Source: Streptomyces himalayensis subsp. himalayensis (lineage in GTDB: Bacteria; Actinomycetota; Actinomycetes; Streptomycetales; Streptomycetaceae). From it: a stretch of DNA of 62,030 bases. Location: contig NZ_JACEHE010000038.1 in assembly GCF_013778455.1 (NCBI RefSeq), positions 1 through 62,030 on the forward strand. The letters are read 5' to 3'. The translations under genes were made by a program, and so were the position numbers. The notes below the pieces were generated by a model. That model was not told where the DNA came from and ran no database searches. It saw nothing but the letters and a program-made list of their open reading frames with translations. Shown here piece by piece: positions 7,836-16,361 of the stretch (position 1 is its first letter; the number at the start of each line of letters is the position of its first letter).

Positions 7836-9233
7836 TCAGGAGCCCGCCGTCTTCGCGGCGTCCGTCCAGCGCTTGGAGAGGTCCGCGAAGTAGTCCTCCA
7901 GGCTGCCCTTGCGGGCGCCTCGGGCGAGGTCCACGAGTTCCTGGCGGTAGTCGGGCTTGTAGATGCCGACCTCCGAGGCGTTGTCGATCTCGGCGACCTG
8001 GGCGGCGTTCGTCTGGTCGAGCTCGATGAACTTCACGCCCGCGTCCTCGTAGGGCTTCAGCACGTCGGGCATCGGCGCGCCCTTGACCGGAGAGAGAGCC
8101 AGATTGTCATCGGCGTACCCGGACTTGTCGGTGAACCAGTCGATCCACGCGCGGGCCGCCTCCTTGTGCTCGGAGTGGATGCTGACGGCCTGGTTGTAGT
8201 CGGGGGACATCACCGGGCAGAACGCGCCGTCCTTCTGCGCTGGGAAGGGCATGAAGCCGACGTCGTCCGGATCGGTGCCGGCCTCCTCGGCTGCGGCCCG
8301 CATCTGCGCTATCGCCCAGGAACCGAGCCACATCGTGGCGATCTCACCCTTGGCCAATTTGGGCTTGGAGCCTTCCCAGTTGGTGGTGGTCGGATCCTTC
8401 TCGATGAGGCGCTCATGCACGATGTCGTACAACAGCGTGTCGATCACCCGTAGATCGCTGCCGTCGGCCCAGGGATCGGACTCGGCGAGCTTGTTGTTGG
8501 CCTGGACGTCGCAGCTGGCCGATCCGTTCGCGGACGTCCACTGGGTCAGCGGCCACATGTCCTTGAAGTTGGTGTAGTACGGGATCGCGTCCGTCTCGGA
8601 CTTGATGGCCTTCAGGTCGGCGATGAACTCGTCGGGCGTGGTGGGCCAGTCCGTGATCCCGGCCTCCTCCCAGACCGCCTTGTTGTAGACGAACCCGGGG
8701 GTACCGCCGTTCGGGCTCTGCCCGTACACCTTGCCGCCGACCGTGGTGAAGTCCGTGAACCGGTACTTCTTGCTGCGCTCGGCCTGACCGCCCAGCGAGG
8801 CGAAGAACTTGGGATAGTCGCTCTTCTTGATCACGGCCGGGATCATCAGCACGTCGCCGTAGTTGTCGGTGTTCATACGGATCTTGACCTCGCCCTCGTA
8901 GTCGGTGAGGGCCTCGAACTCGACCTTGACGTTCGGGTAGGTCTTGTTGAACTCGGCGGCGTACTTCTTGATCGTGCCGTCCTGCACCAGGTCCGTGCGG
9001 TGGGTGAGGACCTTGATGGTTCCGGACACCTTCTTCGGGTCGTCAGGTGCCTTGGCCTCCTCGCCCTTCGACGAGGCTCCGCTCCCTGTGCAGCCCGCGG
9101 CCAGCAGCGCGGCGGCGAGCAGGACTCCGGTGATTCCGGACCTGGCGCCGGCGAACCTCCGCGTGGTGCGGTGGCTTCTGGCGGTGGCGAACCTGTTCCT
9201 GGCGGTGGCGAACCCGTTCCTGGCGGTGGTCAT
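7836..9233 (-). CDS. Extracellular sugar-binding lipoprotein (MalE-like, SBP family 1)
   Basis: Substrate-binding lipoprotein of 465 residues, with lipobox LAAGC at about residues 44-48 after a long Arg-rich leader. The mature part is a typical family-1 carbohydrate-binding protein (IKVLTHRTDLVQDGTIKKY at the start of the fold and a GSWAIAQ segment in the middle). The leader is unusually long because a 21-bp repeat is tandemly duplicated at the 5' end, so the real start may lie further in. First gene of the malEFG-like operon, divergent from the LacI regulator, whose operator lies in the shared 239-bp gap. Confidence 0.9.
   Translation of the reverse strand: MTTARNGFATARNRFATARSHRTTRRFAGARSGITGVLLAAALLAAGCTGSGASSKGEEAKAPDDPKKVSGTIKVLTHRTDLVQDGTIKKYAAEFNKTYPNVKVEFEALTDYEGEVKIRMNTDNYGDVLMIPAVIKKSDYPKFFASLGGQAERSKKYRFTDFTTVGGKVYGQSPNGGTPGFVYNKAVWEEAGITDWPTTPDEFIADLKAIKSETDAIPYYTNFKDMWPLTQWTSANGSASCDVQANNKLAESDPWADGSDLRVIDTLLYDIVHERLIEKDPTTTNWEGSKPKLAKGEIATMWLGSWAIAQMRAAAEEAGTDPDDVGFMPFPAQKDGAFCPVMSPDYNQAVSIHSEHKEAARAWIDWFTDKSGYADDNLALSPVKGAPMPDVLKPYEDAGVKFIELDQTNAAQVAEIDNASEVGIYKPDYRQELVDLARGARKGSLEDYFADLSKRWTDAAKTAGS
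9178..9233. repeat. 21-bp tandem repeat in the 5' end of the sugar-binding lipoprotein gene
   Basis: Units at 9178-9198 and 9199-9219 with a partial third to 9233 differ by single bases and keep the reading frame. They encode the repeated FATARN(R/G) element of the leader. Because the repeat spans the annotated start, copy-number change would alter leader length only. Confidence 0.75.
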
Positions 9234-9428
9234 GGCGGCCCTTCGCTCGGCGGAGGCACCTCCCAGGCCCCTTGAGACACTGGGCGAGGCACGGCTGACG
9301 GACCGGCAGCGGTCCGCACACTACCGGTGCCGTGAAATTAAAGGCGTGCAAAATGAAGTGTCAATGCCGTTGCAGCGTTTCGCTGTTGGGCGCTCGAGCG
9401 TGATTGCGGAATCCTGCGATGGCCGCTC

Positions 9429-9444
9429 ACTGAACCGGTTCAGT
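9429..9444. promoter_or_regulatory. LacI-family operator, perfect 16-bp palindrome
   Basis: ACTGAACCGGTTCAGT is self-complementary with the central CG typical of LacI/GalR operators. It lies 29 bp upstream of the LacI start in the gap shared with the malEFG-like operon, so one site could control both directions. Two relatives lie at the 3' end of the lacI-like gene. Confidence 0.7.
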
Positions 9445-9472
9445 CGAATATTGTCGAATCCCCAGGTCCCGG

Positions 9473-10588
9473 GTGGCCGACGCCCCCCGCCGCATTGCGA
9501 GGCAGCAAGTGAAAAGACCCACGATGTCGGACATCGCCCGCCGCGCAGGCGTCACCAAGGCCGCGGTCTCCTTCGCGCTGAACAACCGGCCGGGCGTCTC
9601 CGAGCCGACGCGACGCCGCATCCTCGCGATCGCCGAAGAGCTCGGCTGGCAGCCCAACAGCGCGGCGAGAGCACTCTCGGACGGCAGGGCGGGCGCGTTC
9701 GGGCTGGTCATCGACCGCCCCGCGCGGACACTCGGCATCGAGCCGTTCTTCATGCAGCTGATCTCCGGCATCCAGGGCGAGCTGATCCGCGACGCCACTC
9801 CCCTGGTCCTCACCATGGCCGAGGACCAGGCCTCCGAGATCGCCCTGTACCGGTCGTGGTGGGCCCAGCGCCGCGTGGACGGCGTCTTCCTGGTGGACCT
9901 GCAGGCGGACGACGCGCGCGTGCCGGTTCTCGAGGAGCTGGGGATGCCCGCGGTCGTCATCGGGGCGCCCGTCGGCACGGGCCGGCTGCCCGCCGTGTGG
10001 AGCGACGACGCGGCCGCCGTCCGTGCGGTGCTGGAGCATCTCGCAGAGCTGGGACACCGGCGGATCGCGCGGGTCGGCGGCCCCGCGCGGCTGCGGCACA
10101 CCATGATCCGTACGGCCGCCTTCGAAGGCTGCGCACGGCAGTTGGGGCTCACCAGCCGGATCGTGGAAGCCGACTACAGCGGCGAGCAGGGCGCGGCGGC
10201 GACCCGTGCGCTGCTGGCGGACCCCGAACCTCCGACCGCGATCGTGTACGACAACGACGTGATGGCGGTCTCCGGGCTGACGGCGGCGCAGGCGCTCGGG
10301 CTGCGGGTGCCCGCGGACGTGTCGGTGGTGGCCTGGGACGACTCGGCGCTGTGCGAGCTGGTGCATCCGTCGCTCACCGCGCTGAGCAGGGACATAGCGG
10401 CGTACGGGGCGCGGGCGGCGCGACGGTTGCGGGAGACCGCGGGCGGGCGGAGCCTGGGAGACGTGGAGGACGCGGCTCCGACGCTCACGGTGCGCGGAAG
10501 CGTCGGTGCACCAGGAGCCGGGGCCGGGCAGAGGCAGGGGCAGGGGCAGGGGCAGGGGGATGGGCAGATGGAGGGGCGAGTGGAATAA
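9473..10588 (+). CDS. LacI-family transcriptional regulator
   Basis: Repressor of 371 residues. The N-terminal helix-turn-helix (about residues 17-40, TMSDIARRAGVTKAAVSFAL) includes the hinge-proximal LGWQPNSAARAL segment, and the C-terminal periplasmic-binding-like effector domain ends with the SVVAWDDS and HPSLTAL motifs of the family. The last 30 residues are a Gln/Gly repeat (GQGQGQGQ) outside the fold. The start is GTG at 9473; an internal GTG before KRPTMSDIARR is also possible. Divergent from malEFG with a palindromic operator between, so it is the likely local repressor, released by the imported sugar. Confidence 0.92.
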   Translation: MADAPRRIARQQVKRPTMSDIARRAGVTKAAVSFALNNRPGVSEPTRRRILAIAEELGWQPNSAARALSDGRAGAFGLVIDRPARTLGIEPFFMQLISGIQGELIRDATPLVLTMAEDQASEIALYRSWWAQRRVDGVFLVDLQADDARVPVLEELGMPAVVIGAPVGTGRLPAVWSDDAAAVRAVLEHLAELGHRRIARVGGPARLRHTMIRTAAFEGCARQLGLTSRIVEADYSGEQGAAATRALLADPEPPTAIVYDNDVMAVSGLTAAQALGLRVPADVSVVAWDDSALCELVHPSLTALSRDIAAYGARAARRLRETAGGRSLGDVEDAAPTLTVRGSVGAPGAGAGQRQGQGQGQGDGQMEGRVE

Positions 10589-10630
10589 ACCGGTTTAGAC
10601 CGGGTGGGCACTCTTGATCCTAAACCGGTA
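10586..10630. promoter_or_regulatory. Two further ACCGGT-centred LacI-type sites at the end of the lacI-like gene
   Basis: TAAACCGGTTTA (10586-10597) is a perfect palindrome whose first three bases are the TAA stop of the LacI gene. TAAACCGGTA (10621-10630) is a one-sided match 24 bp further on. Both share the AACCGGT core with the operator at 9429. They could act as auxiliary operators or control a transcript towards the dehydrogenase gene. Confidence 0.45.
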
Positions 10631-11177
10631 CAGCGCTTCACTGGCGAACCAGCGCGGCACGCCCGCCCGTAACGGGCTGCACTCACCATGCCTGAGCATC
10701 TGACCGGTTCTCAGGGAGAGTTCGCGCCGCGCCCTGCTGCCCGGATTACCGTGGCCGATGCGACCGTGCACTGGCCGGGCGCTAATTTCTGGTCTCGCAC
10801 CAGGACCCGCTGATGCGGCGCTAGTTTCTGGTCTCGCACCAGGGCCCGCTGATGTGGCGCTCGTCGGCGGTGCTGCCGCCGTAACGGCGTGGTGATGCTG
10901 GGGCTCGACGCGGAGTGAGGTGTCGCGACCCGGCGTCACGGCATGGCGTTGAGATCTGGCGTCACGACATGGCGTCGCAACTCTGCCTGTGCGGCGGTTG
11001 AGAAGAACGCGATCGCGACACGTATGTGACTCAGGTGAATGATGTGATGGAGTTGCCCGCTGTGGCGTGCCGTGGCATAGGGAATGTGGGCGAGACGCGT
11101 GCACTTTTCGGGATGAACACCGCGCATTTATCAGGACAAATATTGACAGTACCGAACCCGGACGCCACGTTTGGGTC
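10589..11177. other. 589-bp gene-free region with imperfect tandem repeats
   Basis: No convincing gene is present. Besides the LacI-type sites at its left edge, it contains a GCCCGTAACGGGC hairpin near 10666, a 39-bp tandem repeat (10778-10861) and a 26-bp pair (10932-10957, 10958-10983; shared block GGCGTCACG). The last 70 bases before the dehydrogenase are AT-richer and include TTGACA at 11143-11148, a possible -35 for a start at 11178, without a clear -10. Confidence 0.5.
10778..10861. repeat. 39-bp tandem repeat, two copies plus a partial third
   Basis: Copies at 10778-10816 and 10817-10855 begin GGCGCTA and share TTTCTGGTCTCGCACCAGG, with four or so differences; a third begins at 10856. 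Each unit contains the inverted pair CTGGT...ACCAG. Purpose unknown. Confidence 0.7.
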
Positions 11178-12188
11178 ATGCGCATCGGACTCATCGGCGC
11201 CGGCCGCATCGGCACCTTTCACGCTGCCTCGCTCAGCCGGCACCGCGAGGTGGGCTCGCTGGTCATCACCGACGCCGACAGGCAGAGGGCGACCGGACTC
11301 GCGGACCGGCTCGGCGCGACGGCGGCACCCGGCGTCGACGAGATCTTCACCTGGGGTGTGGACGCGGTGGTGATCACCACGGCAACCTCGGCGCACGCCG
11401 AGCTGATCGGCCGGGCCGCGCGCGCGGGGCTCCCGGTGTTCTGCGAGAAGCCCATCGCACTGGATCTCGCCGGAACGCTGGCCGCGCTGGCCGAGGTCGA
11501 CGCCGCGGGGACGGTGCTCCAACTGGGCTTCCAGCGGCGCTTCGACGCCGGATACACGGCCGCGCGCGAAGCCGTCCGCGGCGGGCGGCTCGGTCGGCTG
11601 CACACGGTCCGCGCCATGACCTCCGATCCGGCCCCGCCTCCGCCCGAGTACGTGCCGCTGTCGGGCGGCCTCTACCGTGACTGCCTCATCCACGACTTCG
11701 ACATGCTGCGCTGGGTGACGGGCCACGAGGTCACCGAGGTGTACGCGACAGGCTCGGACGCCGGTCCAGCCGTGTTCCGCGAGTGGGGTGACGTGGACAC
11801 GGCCGCCGCCGTGCTCACCCTGGACGACGGCACGCTCGCCACGGCGACCGCCACACGCTGCAACGGCGCCGGATACGACGTACGCATGGAGCTCGCCGGA
11901 GAGCTCGACCAGATCGCCGTCGGCCTCGACGACCGCACGCCCATCGCCTCCACGGAGCCCATGGGACCGCCTGCCGCGAACAAGCCGTGGACGAACTTCC
12001 TGGAACGCTTCGCACTCGCGTACGAGGCCGAGCTCTCGGCCTTCGTCGACGTGGTGCTCGGCGAACGCCCCAACCCCTGCGACGGCCGCGAGGCACTGCA
12101 TGCACTGCGGATCGCGGAGGCGTGCGAACTCTCCCGGCGTGAGCGGCGGTTGGTGTATCTGGAGGAGATCCCGGGAGCCGGGATCTGA
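11178..12188 (+). CDS. Gfo/Idh/MocA-family NAD(P)-dependent dehydrogenase (myo-inositol 2-dehydrogenase-like)
   Basis: Cytoplasmic oxidoreductase of 336 residues. The Rossmann motif GLIGAGRIG is at residues 4-12, the family motif CEKPIALD at about 94, and the substrate-domain motif GGLYRDCLIHDFDMLRW carries the catalytic Asp/His pair. The start is the ATG at 11178, where the Rossmann strand begins, although the frame is open upstream. Inositol dehydrogenases are the closest match by motif, but any sugar or polyol could be the substrate. It follows the LacI-controlled sugar transporter and may oxidise what that system imports. Confidence 0.88.
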   Translation: MRIGLIGAGRIGTFHAASLSRHREVGSLVITDADRQRATGLADRLGATAAPGVDEIFTWGVDAVVITTATSAHAELIGRAARAGLPVFCEKPIALDLAGTLAALAEVDAAGTVLQLGFQRRFDAGYTAAREAVRGGRLGRLHTVRAMTSDPAPPPPEYVPLSGGLYRDCLIHDFDMLRWVTGHEVTEVYATGSDAGPAVFREWGDVDTAAAVLTLDDGTLATATATRCNGAGYDVRMELAGELDQIAVGLDDRTPIASTEPMGPPAANKPWTNFLERFALAYEAELSAFVDVVLGERPNPCDGREALHALRIAEACELSRRERRLVYLEEIPGAGI

Positions 12189-12245
12189 GCGGTCATCGCG
12201 GGCTACGGGCTATGAGGCCGTCCCCCGGCGCCGGTCGTACGGCCG

Positions 12246-13448
12246 CTACCAGCGCACCGGTACGCGGCGCATGCCCCGTATGAGCATGCCCGGCATCCAG
12301 GGGCCGGGCGGGCCGTCGCGGTCCGTATCCAGGGCCAGGTCCGGGCAGCGGTCCAGCAGGGAGCGCAGCGCAACGCGGGCCTCGATACGGGCGAGCGGGG
12401 CGCCCAGGCAGAAGTGGATGCCGTGGCCGAAGGCAAGGTGTCCCTGCGGGGCCCGGCGGATGTCGAACCGGTCGGGCTCGGGGAACCGGTCCCCGTCACG
12501 GTCAGCGGCGGCGATGCCGACGAGGACCGCTTCACCCTGCGCGATGAACGTACCGCCGATGTCGAGGGGTTCTGCCGCGAACCGGAACGTCGCGTTCTCG
12601 ACCGGCCCCTCGTAGCGCAGCATCTCCTCGACGGCGCCGTCCAGGAGGCTCATGTCGGCACGCAGGTCGGCGAGTTGGTCCGGATGGGTGAGCAGGGCGT
12701 GCACGCCGTTCGCGATCAGGTTGACCGTCGTCTCATGGCCCGCGATCAGCAGGAGATACGCCATGGCGCGCAGCTCATCGCGGGAGAGCCGGTCGCCGTC
12801 CTCAGCGGTCGTGCGGATCAGCGCGCTCAGCAGGTCGTCAGCGGGCGCGGTGCAGCGCTTGTCCTCGATCAGATCGTCGAGATACGCGGCGAGCTCCACG
12901 ATCGCCGCGTACTCCGCGTCGCCGCTGGTGGGGGCCACCACCTCGTTCGACAGACGGCGGAACGCGGCACGGTCCATGTCGGGCACGCCGAGGAGCTCGC
13001 AGATGACGGTCATCGGAAGCGGGAAGGCCAGCGACTCCACGAGGTCGGCGTGACCGAGCGGCACCATCTGATCGAGCAGGTCATCGGTGATCTGCTGGAC
13101 CCGCGGCCGCAGCGCCTCGACCCGGCGGGCAGTGAACTCGCGGGCCACGAGCCGGCGCAGCCGGGCGTGCTCGGGCGGGTCCGACATCAGCATGTGCGGC
13201 CCGATGTGCTCCACATCGAGCCCCTTGTATCCGAGTTTGCTCACGTCCTTCGCCAGGCGCGGATCGGCAAAGGCGGCGCGCGCCTCCTCGTACCCGACGA
13301 CGAGCCAGGCTTCCTGGCCCTCCCCGGACGACGGTGGCCCCAGCCTCACGCGGTGCACGGGACCGAGCTCCCGCAACTCCGCGTACACCGCATGCGGGTC
13401 GGCCGTGAACGCCTCGCCGTACTCCGCCAGATCGATCGGACCTGCCAT
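12246..13448 (-). CDS. Cytochrome P450 (bacterial class I, CYP107/CYP105-like)
   Basis: Soluble haem monooxygenase of 400 residues. Visible motifs are the I-helix AGHETT, the K-helix EEMLR and the haem loop FGHGIHFCLG with Cys347 as the axial ligand. The start is the ATG at 13448. No ferredoxin or ferredoxin reductase lies beside it, so electrons must come from elsewhere. Its stop faces the dehydrogenase gene across 57 bp. Its upstream region contains eight head-to-tail 13-bp units, which is unusual. Substrate unknown. Confidence 0.93.
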   Translation of the reverse strand: MAGPIDLAEYGEAFTADPHAVYAELRELGPVHRVRLGPPSSGEGQEAWLVVGYEEARAAFADPRLAKDVSKLGYKGLDVEHIGPHMLMSDPPEHARLRRLVAREFTARRVEALRPRVQQITDDLLDQMVPLGHADLVESLAFPLPMTVICELLGVPDMDRAAFRRLSNEVVAPTSGDAEYAAIVELAAYLDDLIEDKRCTAPADDLLSALIRTTAEDGDRLSRDELRAMAYLLLIAGHETTVNLIANGVHALLTHPDQLADLRADMSLLDGAVEEMLRYEGPVENATFRFAAEPLDIGGTFIAQGEAVLVGIAAADRDGDRFPEPDRFDIRRAPQGHLAFGHGIHFCLGAPLARIEARVALRSLLDRCPDLALDTDRDGPPGPWMPGMLIRGMRRVPVRW

Positions 13449-13565
13449 GAGCTTCCCCCTCCAGCCCTTTCGACGACGTCCGGCTCCTTCGACGAACTGA
13501 GATCGAAGGTAACGCACCGTACTGACAACGCTCCTCCGGCCGGCATCGTGCCCGATGCCACCAGC

Positions 13566-13669
13566 CCGGTCACCGTGACCGGTCACCGTGACCGGTCGCC
13601 ATGACCGGTCGCCATGACCGGTCGCCATGACCGGTCGCCATGACCGGTCGCCATGACCGGTCGCCTTCC
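13566..13669. repeat. 13-bp tandem array (eight units) upstream of the P450 gene
   Basis: Seven complete units and one degenerate unit run head to tail: two of CCGGTCACCGTGA (13566-13591), five of CCGGTCGCCATGA (13592-13656), then CCGGTCGCCTTCC. Each junction contains TGACCGGTC, palindromic as TGACCGGTCA in the first units. There are no spacers, so it is not a CRISPR array. It begins 118 bp upstream of the P450 start and could be an expanded operator or a neutral minisatellite. Confidence 0.85.
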
Positions 13670-13874
13670 GGCAGAATCCCGCCTCGGCTGGCGCATACCT
13701 CGCCCCGCGGCCGATGGCGTGGGGGGTACCGCGGGGCGAGGATCCTGTGCGCGCCTTGGAAGGCCCGAGGGGCTAAGGGCTAGGGCCAGAGGCCCCGAGC
13801 CAATGGCCAGGGCCCGTAGCCAGTGGCCATGGCCGGGAGCCAATGGCCAGGGGCCAGGGGCCCGGGCCCGGGAG
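13670..13874. other. Low-complexity GC-rich gap between the repeat array and the RNase gene
   Basis: No gene is visible. From about 13775 to 13876 the sequence is built of GGCCA/TGGCC words (CCAATGGCCAGGG-like units repeated four or five times) that can fold in many ways and lie directly after the RNase stop. They may act as its terminator. Confidence 0.45.
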
Positions 13875-14297
13875 CTAGCAGCCGTAGTCGATCAGGTCGA
13901 AGGACGCGTAGTGGTCGGCGGTGTAGTAGTCCTCCTGGTACTCCTCACCGGTCACGATGCGACGGGCGCCGCGGGTGCTCGAGCCAGGGGTGATGACGGT
14001 GTACTCGTGGTAGTAGCCGGTGGACTGGGAGGGCAGGATGCCTTCCCTGTTCTGGAAGACGGTGCCGTCCTGCGTGTACGGGAACGGGCCGCCCTGCTCG
14101 ATCAGTTCGAGCGTGTCGTAGGCCTGGGACGGCAGGTCGGAGTAGCAGATGTCCCCGACCGCGGCGGCCGAGAACCCGGCGGAGACTGAGGCGGTCGACG
14201 GGGCGGGCGCCGCGGTGGCGGACACGGTGGCCGGGCCGCCGATGAACAGCGCGGCGGCGAGAGCAGTGACGCTGAGGATTCGTGGGGGGATTCGCAT
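13875..14297 (-). CDS. Secreted guanyl-specific ribonuclease, RNase Sa family
   Basis: Extracellular endoribonuclease that cleaves RNA after guanosine. It has 140 residues: a Sec signal peptide (hydrophobic core ALAAALFIG, likely cleavage near residue 30 or 44) and a mature domain of about 96 residues. All RNase Sa landmarks are present at a constant offset of 44: catalytic Glu98, Arg109, Arg113 and His129 (Glu54, Arg65, Arg69 and His85 in RNase Sa), and Cys51/Cys140 for the single disulfide. The segments GPFPYTQDG, FQNREG and GYYHEYTVITPG are near-identical to the family. No barstar-like inhibitor gene lies beside it, as expected if it is exported unfolded. Confidence 0.95.
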   Translation of the reverse strand: MRIPPRILSVTALAAALFIGGPATVSATAAPAPSTASVSAGFSAAAVGDICYSDLPSQAYDTLELIEQGGPFPYTQDGTVFQNREGILPSQSTGYYHEYTVITPGSSTRGARRIVTGEEYQEDYYTADHYASFDLIDYGC

Positions 14298-14406
14298 GGG
14301 AACAGTGTGACGCGCGTAGAGCCTGACGTGTCAACGTCAAGTCAGGGAAATTTTCCGGGAGTTAACCGGCAGCGGCGGCCATGGAATGCACTTTCGGCCA
14401 ACATCG

Positions 14407-15321
14407 TCAACCAGTGGTGCGTCGCCCCCACGACGTGCCTGCGAGCACCAGCGCCGCCCCCAACAGCCCTGCCGGCCCCAGGCGTTCACCTCCGATGAGG
14501 ATGCCGGCCGCGGCCGCCCACAGCGGCTCGGTGCCGAGCAGCAGGCTCACCCGTGACGGCGACGTCCTGCGGACCGCCCACATCTGCACGAAGAAGGCGA
14601 AGAGGGTGCAGCAGGCCGAGAGGAAGAGCAGTCCGGCCCATTCCCGCGCCCCGAAGCCGGCCGCCGCGGCCCAGGGCGTCGCGCCTGCTCCCGGCGAGGC
14701 CGCGAGCAGGGCGAAGACCGCGACCGCGGTGCCGAGCTGGACGGTCGTCAGCGGCAGGGCGTCCGCGCCCCGGATCGACTTGTTGCGGGCCATGGCCAGC
14801 ACATGGACGGTACGGACGAGTGCCGCGAGCAGCATCAGCAGGTCACCGGACGAGGGGCTGGTGAATCCGCCGCTCTGGGTGAGGAGTACGACTCCGAGCA
14901 CGGAGAGCCCGGCAGCGGCGAGGAAACCGCGCGAGGGGAGAGTCCTTGTCACGACCGCTTCGGCAAGCGGCGTGAAGATCATGGTGAGGCTGATGATGAG
15001 ACCGGCGTTCGTCGCCGAGGTGTGCACGACGCCGTACGTCTCCAGCAGGAAGATGCCACTCAGGATGAGCCCGAGCAGCCCGGCACCGCGCCACTGTGCG
15101 GCGCTCAGCGCGCGCAGTGCCCGCCGGCCCGTGACCACGAGGACCGGCAGGACGATGCCGAAGCGCAGCACCAGAACGGCGAGAACCGTCTCCTGGGTGG
15201 TGATGTCCTTTGCGGAGAGGTAGCTCGCGCCCCACACCACGGCCACGAGGAGTACCGGGAGGTCGGTGAGCCAGGCGCGGCGGCGCGGGGCGAGTACGGC
15301 GGGGACGGCGATCGAGGACAC
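14407..15321 (-). CDS. EamA/DMT-family transporter
   Basis: Inner-membrane protein of 304 residues with ten hydrophobic segments arranged as two EamA repeats (each about 140 residues; the first begins VLLVAVVWGASYL). Such proteins export metabolites such as amino acids or drugs; the substrate cannot be deduced. The start is GTG at 15321. It stands alone, with 109 bp to the RNase gene and 117 bp to the DHFR-fold gene on the same strand. Confidence 0.85.
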   Translation of the reverse strand: MSSIAVPAVLAPRRRAWLTDLPVLLVAVVWGASYLSAKDITTQETVLAVLVLRFGIVLPVLVVTGRRALRALSAAQWRGAGLLGLILSGIFLLETYGVVHTSATNAGLIISLTMIFTPLAEAVVTRTLPSRGFLAAAGLSVLGVVLLTQSGGFTSPSSGDLLMLLAALVRTVHVLAMARNKSIRGADALPLTTVQLGTAVAVFALLAASPGAGATPWAAAAGFGAREWAGLLFLSACCTLFAFFVQMWAVRRTSPSRVSLLLGTEPLWAAAAGILIGGERLGPAGLLGAALVLAGTSWGRRTTG

Positions 15322-15438
15322 GTGCGGGGCCCTTCGGGGAGCGGCGATGTCTCAGGCGGTATCTGAGGGGTCTCGCGGGAGGAGACATCGTCGGCTCACA
15401 CACGCGGCGATCACCGTACCGGTGCGGCTTCGTGGCAG

Positions 15439-16062
15439 CTACACATTTCCTTCCAGGTCGTAGGAGCCGTACGTCGGCCGGCCCTCGAGGTCGTACGAGT
15501 GGATGGTCACGCCCTTGCCCGTGGTGCGGGACGTGGTGAGGCGGAACGCCGTCGGCACCGCTCCGTCCGCGAAGAGGCGGCGGCCCGTGCCCAGGACGAC
15601 GGGGAACGTGAGCAGGTGAACGGTGTCGATCAGGTCGTGGGCCATGAGCGACTGGGCGAGGGTCCTGCTGCCGTGGATCTGCAGTTCCCGGCCCGGCTGC
15701 TGTTTGAGAGCGGTGACCTGCTTGACGAGGTCCTCGCCGATGACGGTAGTGCCGTGCCAGTCGGCCTTCTCGAGGGTGGTCGAGGCGACGTACTTGGGCA
15801 GGTTGTTCAGCCGGGACGCGACCGGGTCGGCCGGGTCGGTGATCTTCGGCCAGTAGGCCGCGAAGATGTCGTACGTCCGGCGCCCCAGGAGGAAGGCGTC
15901 CACCCGTTCGAAGACTTCGTCGATGAACGCGCCGGAGTCCTCGTCCCAGTACGGGACGGTCCATCCGCCGTGCTCGAAGCCGCCGCTGCGGTCCTCGTCG
16001 GGACCGCCCGGGGCCTGGACGACGCCGTCGAGCGTGAGGAACTGAGTGAGGGTGATCTTCAT
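15439..16062 (-). CDS. Dihydrofolate-reductase-fold protein (RibD C-terminal family)
   Basis: Cytoplasmic NADPH-binding protein of 207 residues, of the DHFR/RibD_C type common as stand-alone genes in actinomycetes. Visible features are the N-terminal strand MKITLTQFLTLDGVVQAPGG, the LLGRRTYDIFAAYWP segment and the nucleotide-binding IHGSRTLAQSLMAHDLID with the following FPVVLGTGRRLF. The family is rarely characterised, so a true reductase function is uncertain. The C-terminus repeats a YDLEG element (SYDLEGRPTYGSYDLEGNV). The start is the ATG at 16062. Confidence 0.85.
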   Translation of the reverse strand: MKITLTQFLTLDGVVQAPGGPDEDRSGGFEHGGWTVPYWDEDSGAFIDEVFERVDAFLLGRRTYDIFAAYWPKITDPADPVASRLNNLPKYVASTTLEKADWHGTTVIGEDLVKQVTALKQQPGRELQIHGSRTLAQSLMAHDLIDTVHLLTFPVVLGTGRRLFADGAVPTAFRLTTSRTTGKGVTIHSYDLEGRPTYGSYDLEGNV

Positions 16063-16236
16063 GTCGGGTGCCTGCCTCTCTCTGCCCGGGGCACCGGTGC
16101 TGAGCCCCGCACGCGTGCACTGTCACCTTTTCGACTCCACGCGCGCGTGGAACTCATCGCCGCGCACGGCGCCACCCACCCGGCGTAAGCGAGGCCTGTC
16201 CCACGTTCGTGGAGAAGAGCCTGCCGTCGGGTCCCG

Positions 16237-16326
16237 GACGGGCTGATTTTTCAGCCCGTCTGGGGGCACCTCCCAGCGTTAGCTGGGGGAGCTTGAGGAC
16301 CGCGGGAGCAGGGGGCTGACCCCCTG
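16237..16326. terminator. Cluster of hairpins between the DHFR-fold gene and allantoicase
   Basis: A perfect 10-bp stem with a TTTT loop (16237-16246 / 16251-16260) is followed by the CTCCCAGCGTTAGCTGGGGGAG hairpin common in Streptomyces intergenic DNA (about 16270-16291). A 7-bp stem with a 4-base loop follows (16309-16315 / 16320-16326). The last lies 36 bp beyond the allantoicase stop and is a good terminator candidate for the allB-alc transcript. Confidence 0.6.
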
Positions 16327-16361
16327 CTTTCGGGAAAGGTGGGGTGGGGGAGAGAAAACCC

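Noticed and set aside
13566..13669. CRISPR array
   Set aside because: The 13-bp units are contiguous with no spacers, and no cas genes are present.
16246..16326. Insertion-sequence end at the hairpin cluster
   Set aside because: There is no transposase fragment and no target duplication; the hairpins match common Streptomyces intergenic elements.
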